The notes beneath the pieces were generated by a model. It did no database searches, was not told the origin of the DNA, and was given only the letters and a program-made list of their open reading frames with translations. A DNA stretch of 64,000 nt from Chitinophagaceae bacterium (GTDB taxonomy: Bacteria > Bacteroidota > Bacteroidia > Chitinophagales > Chitinophagaceae). The DNA lies in assembly GCA_947452965.1 (NCBI GenBank), contig CANGEW010000006.1, positions 43,930 to 107,929 of the forward strand, given 5' to 3'. Positions 28,035 to 37,232 of the stretch are shown piece after piece. Each line of letters begins with the position of its first letter. Positions within the stretch are counted from its first letter, which is position 1. Made by a program: the position numbers and the translations under genes.

Positions 28035-28222
28035 CGATCTTACATAAATACGAAATGCTTCATTTTCTTCCTGGTTTCGGACAGCGGCTAATGCAATGAT
28101 TTCTTTATTGGACTCTATTTGTTTGATACTTTTTTTTTAGCCAAAGCTAATTCAATAATTTCAACATTTAGAGTTGAAAAAATTAATAATTATATTCAAA
28201 AAATAACATTTTGCACATAATG

Positions 28223-28245
28223 TCTTCATTGTGGATAAATGAAGA
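28223..28245. repeat. 8-bp inverted repeat upstream of parE
   Basis: TCTTCATT and AATGAAGA are exact complements around the 7-base spacer GTGGATA. It lies about 86 bp before the parE start and 58 bp before the -7-like box. It could be an operator or a stem in a 5' leader; no binding protein is implied. Confidence 0.4.
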
Positions 28246-28302
28246 TTATTTTAAATCAGCGAGTTCAATTAAATTCGCAACCAATAGACTACTATTTGAG
28301 TC

Positions 28303-28310
28303 TAATTTTG
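28303..28310 (+). promoter_or_regulatory. Candidate -7 box for the parE operon
   Basis: TAATTTTG matches TAnnTTTG and lies 20 bp before the ATG of parE. The TTCG at 28274-28277 is a poor fit to the -33 TTTG. Confidence 0.4.
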
Positions 28311-28330
28311 TTTAGCATAAATTTATCTTA

Positions 28331-30220
28331 ATGGCTGAAAAGCAAGTATTTGATTACAACGAGGATAGCATAAAAAGTTTAGATTGGAGAGAGCATATAC
28401 GATTACGACCAGGTATGTACATTGGTAAGCTGGGCGACGGAAGTAGTGCTGATGATGGTATATATGTATTATTAAAAGAAGTGATAGACAATTGTATAGA
28501 TGAACATACGATGGGTTATGGAAAACAAGTAGAGGTTAAAATTGATCAAAAAACCATAACTGTAAGGGATTTTGGAAGAGGGATTCCATTAGGTAAACTA
28601 GTCGACGTTGTAAGTAAAATCAATACAGGCGCAAAATATGACAGTAAAGCATTCCAAAAAAGCGTTGGCTTGAATGGAGTAGGTACAAAAGCTGTAAATG
28701 CTTTGAGTACTTATTTTAAAGTAACAGCTTACAGAGATGGTAAAGAAAAAACTGCAGAATTTGAAAGAGGACAACTCATTAAAGAACACAAAGAAATCAA
28801 TACAAAAGAAAATAATGGAACTTTTGTTGAGTTTATCCCAGATGAAACCATATTCAAAAATTTTCATTTTGTTCAAGAGTACCTAGATAATCAATTTTGG
28901 AACTATTGTTATTTGAATGCCGGTTTAGTCATGAATTTAAACGGCAATAAATATGTCAGTAAAAATGGCTTGCTCGATTTATTACAACGAAAGACAAATG
29001 AAGAAGAAATCAGATATCCGATCATTCATCTAAAAGGCGAGGATATTGAAGTTGCATTTACACATGAAAATGCCTACGGTGAGGAATATTACAGTTTTGT
29101 GAATGGACAATTTACCACACAAGGAGGAACTCATTTAGCTGCTTTTAGAGAGGGTTATGTTAAAACGATTAGAGATTTTTTCAAGAAAGATTATGACGCT
29201 TCAGATATACGAGGAAGTATTTGCGCAGCAATTTCTGTAAGAGTTCAAGAACCTGTATTTGAAAGTCAAACCAAAACAAAATTAGGTTCTCAAACTGTCT
29301 ATGAGAATGGTCCAAGCATGAAGAATTTTGTTGGTGAATTTCTGTTAAAAGAATTAGATAATTTTTTACACAAAAATCCAAGCACTGCTGAAGCCCTCAA
29401 GAAAAGAATTGAACAAAATGAAAGAGAAAGAAAAGAATTAGCAGGTATAAAAAAACTTGCAAACGAAAGAGCCAAAAAAGCCAATCTTCATAATAAAAAA
29501 CTCCGTGACTGCAAATACCATTATAATGATGAACCTACGGGTAAAGAAAAAGATACCATTATAGAAAAACAAAAAGAATCTACAATATTCATTACTGAAG
29601 GTGATAGTGCCAGCGGATCCATTACAAAAGCGAGAAACGTAAATACACAAGCGGTATTTAGCTTACGGGGTAAGCCATTAAATTGTTATAGTCTTACCAA
29701 AAAAGTAGTGTATGAAAATGAAGAGTTTAATTTACTTCAACATGCATTAAATATTGAAGAAGGATATGAAGGACTCAGATACAATAACATTGTAATCGCT
29801 ACTGATGCAGATGTGGATGGGATGCATATTCGTTTGTTGTTAATGACTTTCTTTTTACAATTTTTTCCTGATTTGGTTAAAAATGGCCATGTCTATATAT
29901 TAGAAACACCATTGTTTAGAGTTAGAAACAAACAAGAGACAATCTATTGTTATGATGAAACTGAGAAAAAGGCCGCAATGAAAAAGTTGGGTGTTAAACC
30001 TGAAATCACAAGATTTAAAGGTTTAGGTGAAATCAGTCCTGATGAATTTGCACGTTTCATTGGTGTTGATATGAAATTACAACCCGTAATTATGGATCAG
30101 GGTGAACACATTCAACATCTATTAGAATATTATATGGGCAAGAACACACCCCAAAGACAAGATTTTATTATTGATAACTTACGAATAGAGTTAGACTTAC
30201 TCGAAGAAACAGAAGCATAA
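28331..30220 (+). CDS. parE: DNA topoisomerase IV subunit B
   Basis: The ATPase subunit of a type IIA topoisomerase. The GHKL ATPase domain carries '[10 protein letters not shown]', 'DFGRGIP' and '[14 protein letters not shown]' in order. The Toprim domain follows at about 415-540 with 'EGDSASGSI' and the Mg-binding 'DADVDGMHI'. At 629 residues it lacks the insert of long GyrB proteins. The partner at 31.1 kb is ParC-like. The separate gyrase genes would be elsewhere. The start is an ATG giving '[19 protein letters not shown]'. A DUF1835 gene follows after 22 bp. Confidence 0.94.
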   Translation: MAEKQVFDYNEDSIKSLDWREHIRLRPGMYIGKLGDGSSADDGIYVLLKEVIDNCIDEHTMGYGKQVEVKIDQKTITVRDFGRGIPLGKLVDVVSKINTGAKYDSKAFQKSVGLNGVGTKAVNALSTYFKVTAYRDGKEKTAEFERGQLIKEHKEINTKENNGTFVEFIPDETIFKNFHFVQEYLDNQFWNYCYLNAGLVMNLNGNKYVSKNGLLDLLQRKTNEEEIRYPIIHLKGEDIEVAFTHENAYGEEYYSFVNGQFTTQGGTHLAAFREGYVKTIRDFFKKDYDASDIRGSICAAISVRVQEPVFESQTKTKLGSQTVYENGPSMKNFVGEFLLKELDNFLHKNPSTAEALKKRIEQNERERKELAGIKKLANERAKKANLHNKKLRDCKYHYNDEPTGKEKDTIIEKQKESTIFITEGDSASGSITKARNVNTQAVFSLRGKPLNCYSLTKKVVYENEEFNLLQHALNIEEGYEGLRYNNIVIATDADVDGMHIRLLLMTFFLQFFPDLVKNGHVYILETPLFRVRNKQETIYCYDETEKKAAMKKLGVKPEITRFKGLGEISPDEFARFIGVDMKLQPVIMDQGEHIQHLLEYYMGKNTPQRQDFIIDNLRIELDLLEETEA

Positions 30221-30242
30221 ACCAGCAACAATTAGAACAAAT

Positions 30243-31067
30243 ATGATACATGTAGTTTTTAATGAGTCGGATGTAAACATACTAGAATCTGCAATTGCAT
30301 TGGACGAAACTATGCAGGGAAAAGTTGTTTGTATTAAAGACGACTATGCCGTTGGGCCAATTGATAATTTATATAGTGAAGAGGGTATAATATCAAGAAA
30401 AGAATGGTGGAAACAGGTTTTGTTGGGTGGTGATTTTGAAAAGAAAATAAATGATGAAAGTGTAAATGATAATCAAACCAATCAATCATTGGTTGAAGAA
30501 ATGAGGGCTAACACATCTGAAATTATATGGATTTGGGCGGCTCAAAACAAACATGATGTATGTGGTTATTATTGGATACTTCCATTTATGAAAGAATTTC
30601 AAAGCAGAGTACATATCCTATACTTGAATAATTTGCCATTTATTAATGAAAAAGGCAATATTTTTTATCCTACATGGTTAAGTGAAATACCTGTGAGAGA
30701 ATTTCTGAAAGCAAAGAAATTAGCCAGGGAAATCACCACCAGTGAATTTGAAGTAGATCCGGATGAATGGACAAAATTATGTAACGAAAACAAAGGTGTG
30801 AGGATTTTAGAAGGTGGTAAAAAATTAATTCAACATGATTACCATTATTATGATGCTGAAATAAAAAAATATATCATGCCTGATTGGCAAAAAGCCAATA
30901 AAATCATTCAAAATTTTCTGTCAAAATCAAAAGAAACAACTGGTGATGCCTTTGCTTTATGGCGTTTAAAAACAATCATTGCTATGGATCAATTTGATGT
31001 TCAAGGTAAAGTTGAAAACATGAAAGATTTTGAGATAAAGTATAAATCAAAATCTGAATCTGTTTAA
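30243..31067 (+). CDS. DUF1835 domain protein between the topoisomerase IV genes
   Basis: A 274-residue soluble protein with the DUF1835 domain at the N-terminus ('MIHVVFNESDVNILESAIAL' followed by 'DDYAVGPIDNL'), then Glu-, Trp- and Lys-rich segments resembling the companion DUF3658 region. There is no signal peptide and no known catalytic motif. It lies 22 bp after parE and 28 bp before parC, so the three are surely one operon. The function of DUF1835 is not known; the position suggests a link with topoisomerase or chromosome upkeep, or only shared expression. Confidence 0.87.
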   Translation: MIHVVFNESDVNILESAIALDETMQGKVVCIKDDYAVGPIDNLYSEEGIISRKEWWKQVLLGGDFEKKINDESVNDNQTNQSLVEEMRANTSEIIWIWAAQNKHDVCGYYWILPFMKEFQSRVHILYLNNLPFINEKGNIFYPTWLSEIPVREFLKAKKLAREITTSEFEVDPDEWTKLCNENKGVRILEGGKKLIQHDYHYYDAEIKKYIMPDWQKANKIIQNFLSKSKETTGDAFALWRLKTIIAMDQFDVQGKVENMKDFEIKYKSKSESV

Positions 31068-31095
31068 TTACAAATAAGTATATATTTTATCATAC

Positions 31096-33609
31096 ATGTC
31101 TAATAAAAAAAGTAAAGAAGAATATACACACAGCGACAAAGGTGTTAGCGGCCAATATAAAAATTGGTTTCTGGATTATGCCAGTTATGTGATATTAGAA
31201 AGAGCTGTACCTGCTGTAGAGGATGGGTTAAAACCCGTTCAAAGAAGAATTCTACATGCCATGAAAGAAATGGATGATGGGAGATATAATAAAGTTGCCA
31301 ATATTATTGGGCAAAGTATGCAATATCATCCTCATGGAGATGCAAGCATTGGCGATGCAATTGTTAATTTAGGTCAGAAAGATTTATTAATTGATACACA
31401 AGGAAATTGGGGCGATGTAAGAACAGGTGATGATGCTGCAGCAGCAAGGTACATTGAAGCACGCCTAAGCAAATTTGCCCTGGAAGTTGCTTTTAATGCA
31501 AAAACCACAAATTGGCAATTAAGTTATGACGGTAGAAAAAATGAACCCGTTACGCTTCCAATGAAATTTCCATTATTATTGGCACAAGGTGCTGAAGGTA
31601 TTGCTGTGGGTTTGGCAACTAAAATATTACCTCACAATTTTTGTGAATTAATTGAGGCTTCCATCAAAGCGTTAAAGGGAAAAAAGTTTGAGATTCTGCC
31701 TGATTTTCAAACTGGAGGAACGATGGATGCCACTAATTATGCTGAAGGTAAAAGAGGCGGGAAAATAAGGGTTAGGGCAACCATTGAGGAACAAGACAAA
31801 AAAACGCTTATTATAAAGAGTGTTCCATTTGGAGTAACCACTACTCAATTAATGGAAAGTATAGTAAAAGCTACCGATCAAGGAAAAATTAAAATAAAAA
31901 AAGTTACTGATCACACCGCTGCTGATGTTGAAATTATTGTTGAATTAGCTGCAGGCATTTCACCAGATATCACTATTGATGCTTTATATGCTTTCACAGA
32001 TTGCGAAGTTAGTATCTCGCCTAATGCCTGTGTAATTGTAGAAGATAAACCCCAATTCTTATCCGTAAACGATCTGCTTAAAATCTCGGCAGAAAACACG
32101 AAAGAACTTCTCAAAAGAGAGCTCGAAATTAAGTTATCTGAACTCCAAGAAAAATGGCATTATACATCACTTGAAAAAATATTCTTTGAAGAACAGATAT
32201 ACAAGGAACTCGAGAAAAAACACGAAACCTGGGAAAAAGTGATTTTAGCCATTGACAAAGCTTTCGAACCCTATAAAAAGAAATTAAAAAGAGCCATCTC
32301 TAAAGAAGATATTCTCAAATTAACCGAAAAACCTGTTCGTAGAATTTACAAATTAGATATTGATGAATTAAATCAACAAATTAAAAATCTTGAAGCTGAA
32401 ATCAAACAAGTAAAGACTGATTTGGAAAATTTAGTTGATTATGCAGTAGCCTATTACGAGCAATTATTAAAAAAATACGGTAAAGGTCGTGAGCGTAAAA
32501 CTGAAATTAAACAATTTGATACTATACAAGCAAAATCAGTCGCCATAGCCAATACTAAATTATATTGTAATTATGCTGATGGGTTTATAGGCACATCCCT
32601 AAAAAAAGATGAATTTGTTTTAGAATGCAGTGACCTTGATGATATCATTGTATTTACCAAAGGTGGTATTTTAAAAGTGGTTCGAGTATCAGATAAAACA
32701 TTTATTGGAAAAGACATTCTTCATGTTGCAGTTTTTCAAAAAAGCGACGAGAGAACTACCTATAATATGATTTATGTGGATGGCAAAACCGGTGTGAGTT
32801 ATGGAAAAAGATTTAATGTAACCGGTATCACAAGGGAGAAGGAATATGATTTAACCAAGGGGTCGGAAAAAAGTAAAGTGCATTATTTTTCTGCAAATCC
32901 TAATGGAGAAGCAGAACAAGTAAAAATTATTTTAAGCCCTAATTGTAGTGCGAGAAATAAAGAATTAGATTTCTATTTTGAAGAATTAGAAATAAAAGGT
33001 AGAAACAGTATCGGCAATCAGGTTTGTAAATATCCAATAAAAACAGTCAAATTTAAAGAAGCAGGTAAGTCTACTTTGAGCGCTAAAAAAATGTGGTTTG
33101 ATGATAAATTTGGACGATTAAATATCGAAGAAAAAGGCGATTATTTGGGCATGTTTGACGCAGAAGATAGAATTTTAGTTATCTATAATGATGGCAACTA
33201 TGAAATAACCAATCAAGAATTGACCCAAAGATTTGATCCTGAAAAAGTATTGTTAATTGAAAAATATCACCCTGAAAAAGTTATAACGGCCGTTTATCTA
33301 GACAATGAGAAGCTTCAATATAATATTAAACGATTCAAAATTGAAACAACGACTTTGAATAGCAAGTTTTTATTTATCAAAGAAGGGAAAGACAATTTAT
33401 TGGAAGCTGTTACAACCAGTGATACCCCCATTTTAAAAGTACAAACTGGTAGAGGACAACAAATCAATCAAAAAAAATACAAAGTTGCAGACTTGGTGGA
33501 AGTAATGGGATGGAAAGCGATTGGATCCAAATTGTTGGATTTTTCTAAATATGTAGAAATGGAATGGGACGAAAAGTCAAATCAAAATAATCAAGGAGAA
33601 TTATTCTAA
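31096..33609 (+). CDS. parC: DNA topoisomerase IV subunit A
   Basis: The DNA-cleaving subunit of 837 residues. The catalytic Tyr119 sits in 'AARYIEARLSKFA', and the N-terminal 'PAVEDGLKPVQRRILHAM' and 'YHPHGDASIGDAIV' segments form the winged-helix breakage region. A coiled-coil arm lies at about 410-470, and the C-terminal ~350 residues hold a beta-pinwheel domain with degenerate blades. I see no GyrA box (QxxGGKG), which favours ParC over GyrA. The gene ends at a strong terminator at 33629-33656. Confidence 0.93.
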   Translation: MSNKKSKEEYTHSDKGVSGQYKNWFLDYASYVILERAVPAVEDGLKPVQRRILHAMKEMDDGRYNKVANIIGQSMQYHPHGDASIGDAIVNLGQKDLLIDTQGNWGDVRTGDDAAAARYIEARLSKFALEVAFNAKTTNWQLSYDGRKNEPVTLPMKFPLLLAQGAEGIAVGLATKILPHNFCELIEASIKALKGKKFEILPDFQTGGTMDATNYAEGKRGGKIRVRATIEEQDKKTLIIKSVPFGVTTTQLMESIVKATDQGKIKIKKVTDHTAADVEIIVELAAGISPDITIDALYAFTDCEVSISPNACVIVEDKPQFLSVNDLLKISAENTKELLKRELEIKLSELQEKWHYTSLEKIFFEEQIYKELEKKHETWEKVILAIDKAFEPYKKKLKRAISKEDILKLTEKPVRRIYKLDIDELNQQIKNLEAEIKQVKTDLENLVDYAVAYYEQLLKKYGKGRERKTEIKQFDTIQAKSVAIANTKLYCNYADGFIGTSLKKDEFVLECSDLDDIIVFTKGGILKVVRVSDKTFIGKDILHVAVFQKSDERTTYNMIYVDGKTGVSYGKRFNVTGITREKEYDLTKGSEKSKVHYFSANPNGEAEQVKIILSPNCSARNKELDFYFEELEIKGRNSIGNQVCKYPIKTVKFKEAGKSTLSAKKMWFDDKFGRLNIEEKGDYLGMFDAEDRILVIYNDGNYEITNQELTQRFDPEKVLLIEKYHPEKVITAVYLDNEKLQYNIKRFKIETTTLNSKFLFIKEGKDNLLEAVTTSDTPILKVQTGRGQQINQKKYKVADLVEVMGWKAIGSKLLDFSKYVEMEWDEKSNQNNQGELF

Positions 33610-33628
33610 CACAAGAATTTTTTACAAT

Positions 33629-33656
33629 AAAAAAGTCCCATGAAAGGGACTTTTTT
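33629..33656. terminator. Intrinsic terminator between parC and ndk
   Basis: AAAAAAGTCCC pairs with GGGACTTTTTT around a 6-base loop. The A and T runs on both sides let it serve both convergent genes. Confidence 0.9.
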
Positions 33657-33674
33657 ATTTATGTGACACAGTTA

Positions 33675-34091
33675 TTAAAACTGTTCTAATTTACTAAAGA
33701 AAAAATCACCTTCAATGGCAGCATTTTCATCGCTATCACTACCATGGATTGCATTTTCACCAATTGAAGCTGCAAACAACTTACGGATCGTTCCATCTTC
33801 AGCATTCGCAGGGTTAGTAGCGCCAATTAATTTACGAAAATCTTCCACTGCATTGTCTTTTTCAAGGATAGCAGCTGTAATAGGTCCACGACTCATGAAT
33901 TCAACTAATTCACCATAAAATGGGCGTTCTTTATGTACTGCGTAGAATTCACCAGCTTTTTGAACACTTAAATGGGTCATTTTCATTGCTACGATTCTAA
34001 AACCAGCTTTGTTAATCATTGATAAAATAGCTCCTGTATGTCCTTTTTGAGTTGCATCAGGCTTAATCATTGTAAAAGTTCTGTTTGTCAT
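33675..34091 (-). CDS. ndk: Nucleoside diphosphate kinase
   Basis: A 138-residue cytoplasmic enzyme that moves the gamma-phosphate between nucleoside tri- and diphosphates. The catalytic His116 lies in 'NAIHGSDS', and the N-terminal 'FTMIKPDA' and the '[15 protein letters not shown]' segments are typical. It is complete and of normal length. The gene diverges from the DHH phosphoesterase gene; a TATCTTTG box on the minus strand (34111-34118) is a good candidate for its -7 element. Confidence 0.97.
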   Translation of the reverse strand: MTNRTFTMIKPDATQKGHTGAILSMINKAGFRIVAMKMTHLSVQKAGEFYAVHKERPFYGELVEFMSRGPITAAILEKDNAVEDFRKLIGATNPANAEDGTIRKLFAASIGENAIHGSDSDENAAIEGDFFFSKLEQF

Positions 34092-34110
34092 TATTATCGA
34101 TTTTTGCGCG

Positions 34111-34118
34111 CAAAGATA
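34111..34118 (-). promoter_or_regulatory. Candidate -7 box for ndk
   Basis: The minus strand reads TATCTTTG, fitting TAnnTTTG, 19 bp before the ndk ATG. The nearest TTTG upstream is 25 bp away, longer than usual. Confidence 0.45.
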
Positions 34119-34147
34119 CAGTCTAATTTTGAGTTTAACTATTCAAA

Positions 34148-34178
34148 TTTGAACATTCCTAAATTACACTTACTTTTG
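34148..34178 (+). promoter_or_regulatory. Bacteroidota-type promoter for the DHH phosphoesterase gene
   Basis: TTTG at 34148-34151, a 19-base spacer, then TACTTTTG at 34171-34178: an exact match to the consensus TTTG-N19-TAnnTTTG of the Bacteroidota primary sigma factor. The ATG of the gene is only 9 bp after the -7 box, so the mRNA leader would be very short. Confidence 0.7.
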
Positions 34179-34187
34179 CTTCGCATT

Positions 34188-35207
34188 ATGAAGCATATAT
34201 CAGATATATATCAAGAAATTTCCACTCCTAAGAAAATAGTAATTACCATGCATCAAAAACCTGATGGCGATGCAATGGGGTCTACCTTAGGGTTATATCA
34301 CTTTTTGCTTCCATTTAAGCATGAAATAGTAGTGATTTCTCCCACTAATTGGGCTAGTTTTTTAGATTGGATGCCCGGTTGTAATGAGGTATTGGATTAT
34401 GAAAAAATGTCAACAAAAGCCGATGCATTCATTCAAGCGGCTGACTGGATTTTTTGTTTAGATTTCAACACATTAAGTAGAACCAAAAACATGGAATCTT
34501 GTTTGTTGAATGCTCCTGGTAAAAGAATACTGATTGATCATCATCAACAACCACAAAAAGATGCTTTTTATTGTGGCATCAGCGATACATCCAAAAGTTC
34601 AACGGCGGAAATGGTGTATGATTTTATTAATGCAGCTGGATACAACCAAAATATCGATAGTAACATTTCACAATGTTTATATGCAGGAGTGATGACAGAC
34701 ACTGGTTCATTCAGATTCCCATCTACCTCTGCAAGTGTTCATGAAATGGTGAGTGATTTATTAAAAAAAGGCTTACAACAGAGTGTTGTTCATGAAAATT
34801 TGTTTGATAATTTCACTGAAAACAGATTAAGATTTATCGGCAATACTTTACTTAATAGAATGGAAGTTTTTTATGAATATAATACAGCACTCATTGCCAT
34901 CACTCAGCAAGATTTAATTAAGTACGATATAAAAACAGGAGACACCGAAGGCCTAGTAAATTACCCACTCAGTATTGAAGGAATAAAATTAGCTGCCATT
35001 GTGATAGATAGAGGAGAGGAAAGAAAATGTTCTTTCAGAAGTAAAGGAAATGTTGATGTAAATACTTTTGCCAGAAAATATTTTAATGGTGGAGGTCATT
35101 TCAATGCAGCAGGAGGATTTAGTAAAGATCCGTTAGAAAAAGTTATATCCGATTTCAAAATTGCCATATCAGAAAACAAAGACATTTTAAGTACTTATAA
35201 ATTTTAA
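34188..35207 (+). CDS. DHH family phosphoesterase (NrnA-like)
   Basis: A 339-residue cytoplasmic phosphoesterase. The DHH domain has 'HQKPDGDAMGS' with metal-binding Asp residues, then 'LDFNT' and the namesake 'IDHHQQP'; the C-terminal DHHA1 domain ends in 'GGGHFNAAGGF'. The layout is that of NrnA/MgpA-type enzymes, which degrade nanoRNA oligonucleotides and in some cases dephosphorylate pAp; some relatives act on cyclic dinucleotides. Substrate preference cannot be told from sequence. The frame opens at 34038, overlapping ndk, but the motif-bearing domain begins at ATG 34188, which also follows a good promoter. The FKBP gene is 11 bp downstream. Confidence 0.93.
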   Translation: MKHISDIYQEISTPKKIVITMHQKPDGDAMGSTLGLYHFLLPFKHEIVVISPTNWASFLDWMPGCNEVLDYEKMSTKADAFIQAADWIFCLDFNTLSRTKNMESCLLNAPGKRILIDHHQQPQKDAFYCGISDTSKSSTAEMVYDFINAAGYNQNIDSNISQCLYAGVMTDTGSFRFPSTSASVHEMVSDLLKKGLQQSVVHENLFDNFTENRLRFIGNTLLNRMEVFYEYNTALIAITQQDLIKYDIKTGDTEGLVNYPLSIEGIKLAAIVIDRGEERKCSFRSKGNVDVNTFARKYFNGGGHFNAAGGFSKDPLEKVISDFKIAISENKDILSTYKF

Positions 35208-35218
35208 AACAAAACCAC

Positions 35219-36259
35219 ATGAACAAATTTTCTTTGCTATTATTTACAGTTATGTTTGCCTTATCTGCATGTAAACAAAATTTTAAGAAAGGCGATAAAG
35301 GGCTAGAGTACAAAATTATTGCAAATGGTAGTGGATTAACCGTAAAGCCCGGTAACTTCATGCAAATGCATATTTGTCAGTTTACAAATGATGGAAAAAA
35401 AGATACTATTTTAAACGATACAAGAACAGCTGGAAGTCCAGTAATTGAACCATTTGATAATACATCAGTACCCCCAGAATATTATAAAATATTAGCTCAG
35501 ATGAGAAAAGGGGATAGTTTAATCATTAGAGTTCCTGTAGATAGTTTATTAGCAAAAAACATGGGAACACTTCCACCATTCTTTAAAAAAGGACAATACT
35601 TTACCACTACAGTAAGTTTAATAGACATTTTTAAAAGCAGAGAACAAGCAGACAGTGCCTCAAGAGTTGCTATGGAAATTGCAATGAAAAAAGACTCGAT
35701 AGACAATGTTGCTCAAATGTTTAAGGATGATAAAATTTTACAAGATTACTTCAAGAAAAATAATATCAAAACCATCAAAGGAGCTTTAGGCACCTATGTA
35801 GAAATCATTCAACCTGGCACGGGTAACAAAATCGACACTTCCGTAGTTGTAAGAACTAATTATACGGGAAGAACAATGTCAGGTAAAATGTTTGACAGCA
35901 ATACAGATCCTTCTAAAGGCCATGTTGAACCCTATGATGTAAATTTAACATCAGACAGAACATTAGGTGGTTCAGTGATTAAAGGCTGGCAGGATGGACT
36001 TACCATGCTGAGTAAGGGAGCCAAAGCAAAGTTTTATATTCCATCTCCATTAGCTTATGGAAAACAACAAGCCGGTGAAGACATTGCACCTAATTCAATA
36101 TTAATTTTTGATATCGAAATCGTTGATGTTTTAACAAAATCACAAGCTAAACTAGCTACTGAAAAGAAAATGAAAGAAATGCAAGCCAAACAAAAGCATT
36201 ACATGGATAGCATCGCAAAAGCAAGACCCGACACTAGTAAAGTGTCAGCAAAAAAATAA
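35219..36259 (+). CDS. FKBP-type peptidyl-prolyl isomerase, lipoprotein
   Basis: A 346-residue lipoprotein with lipobox Cys18 (SAC). Residues about 190-310 form a recognisable FKBP domain ('VRTNYTGRTMSGKMFDSN', 'VIKGWQDGLTMLSKGAKAKFYIP', 'LAYGKQQAG...IAPNSILIFDIEIVDV'). Residues about 30-140 look like a second, divergent FKBP-like domain ('EYKIIANGSGLTVKPGNFMQMHI...'). A charged helical linker joins them, and the C-terminus is Lys-rich. It probably assists folding of exported proteins. It lies 11 bp after the DHH gene and ends at the terminator at 36285-36314. Confidence 0.9.
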   Translation: MNKFSLLLFTVMFALSACKQNFKKGDKGLEYKIIANGSGLTVKPGNFMQMHICQFTNDGKKDTILNDTRTAGSPVIEPFDNTSVPPEYYKILAQMRKGDSLIIRVPVDSLLAKNMGTLPPFFKKGQYFTTTVSLIDIFKSREQADSASRVAMEIAMKKDSIDNVAQMFKDDKILQDYFKKNNIKTIKGALGTYVEIIQPGTGNKIDTSVVVRTNYTGRTMSGKMFDSNTDPSKGHVEPYDVNLTSDRTLGGSVIKGWQDGLTMLSKGAKAKFYIPSPLAYGKQQAGEDIAPNSILIFDIEIVDVLTKSQAKLATEKKMKEMQAKQKHYMDSIAKARPDTSKVSAKK

Positions 36260-36284
36260 ATAATTCCAAATTATAGATTCATAG

Positions 36285-36314
36285 AAAGCCATTCTTTTAA
36301 AGAGTGGCTTTTTT
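36285..36314 (+). terminator. Intrinsic terminator after the FKBP gene
   Basis: AAAGCCATTCT pairs with AGAGTGGCTTT (one G-T pair) around a 5-base loop, then six T residues. It overlaps the 3' end of the convergent folP gene. Confidence 0.8.
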
Positions 36315-37139
36315 GTATATTTCATGTAGATGAATACACTCCATAGCTTCTTTTACATCATGAACTCGTAAAATAGTAGCCCCATTTTGCAATGCAATCA
36401 TATGTAAAGCAGTTGTGCCATTTAAGGCTTCTCCAGGAGTAATTCCTAAAGATTTATAAATCATTCCTTTCCTGGAAACACCGACTAGTAAAGGAGATTG
36501 AAAAATAGAAAACAATTCAAGTTGACGTAGTAATGTAAAATTATGTGTAGTGGATTTTCCAAAACCAAAACCAGGATCGATCACAATATCTTGAATACCC
36601 GCAAGTTTACAATTGTGAATTTTATCCATAAAAAAATCTAACTCTTCTTTTACAACATCTTCATACATTGGATTTATCTGCATAGACTCGGGAGTTCCCT
36701 TCATGTGCATACAGATATAAGGAACGCTGAGATTCCCAACGGCAGGTATCATATATTCATCCATATTGCCGGCACTGACATCATTCACAATGGAAGCCCC
36801 AATTGAAACAGCTTGCTTTGCTACGGAACTATAATATGTATCAATAGAAATTAGTAGTTCGGGAAATTGATTATGAATGGATTCAATAACAGGCAACACA
36901 CGATCCGCTTCTTCTGAAGCCTCAATTCTATGACTTCCAGGACGCGTGCTTTGGCCACCAACATCAATTATAGTTGCGCCGTCATTCAGCATCTTTTCAA
37001 CCATTTTTAATATTTCATCCTTAGGTTGGTTTAACTCACCTTTAAAAAACGAATCAGGTGTTATATTGACAATACCCATAACAATAGGTTTGTCTATAAC
37101 TAATAATTTTCCTTTACAATTCAATGTAAACATTGGCAT
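36297..37139 (-). CDS. folP: Dihydropteroate synthase
   Basis: Condenses 6-hydroxymethyl-dihydropterin diphosphate with p-aminobenzoate to dihydropteroate; it is the sulfonamide target. The 280-residue TIM barrel carries the signatures 'IVNITPDSF', 'GGQSTRPG', 'VNDVSAG', 'DPGFGFGKS' and 'GVSRKGMI' in the proper order. There is no N-terminal fusion. It lies apart from folB (1.9 kb) and has its own 5' region shared with the DUF1599 gene. Identification is firm. Confidence 0.97.
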   Translation of the reverse strand: MPMFTLNCKGKLLVIDKPIVMGIVNITPDSFFKGELNQPKDEILKMVEKMLNDGATIIDVGGQSTRPGSHRIEASEEADRVLPVIESIHNQFPELLISIDTYYSSVAKQAVSIGASIVNDVSAGNMDEYMIPAVGNLSVPYICMHMKGTPESMQINPMYEDVVKEELDFFMDKIHNCKLAGIQDIVIDPGFGFGKSTTHNFTLLRQLELFSIFQSPLLVGVSRKGMIYKSLGITPGEALNGTTALHMIALQNGATILRVHDVKEAMECIHLHEIYKKATL

Positions 37140-37232
37140 CTAATTGTATTTTTGTATAATTTAACAAAGGTGCGAATTTAAGTTTGTATCATTGAGAATT
37201 ATTGAATAATTTACAGATACTTAAATAAACAA

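Larger units (their letters stand above)
28035..28330. other. 296-bp region between the YkgJ-like gene and parE
   Basis: The first ~100 bp are probably part of the YkgJ-like gene (see that entry). The rest is AT-rich and holds an 8-bp inverted repeat at 28223-28245 and a -7-like box at 28303-28310. No other feature was identified. Confidence 0.5.

Noticed and set aside
34038..34187. Longer N-terminus of the DHH phosphoesterase overlapping ndk
   Set aside because: The added 50 residues are in antisense to ndk and do not look like DHH sequence; the promoter lies at 34148-34178.
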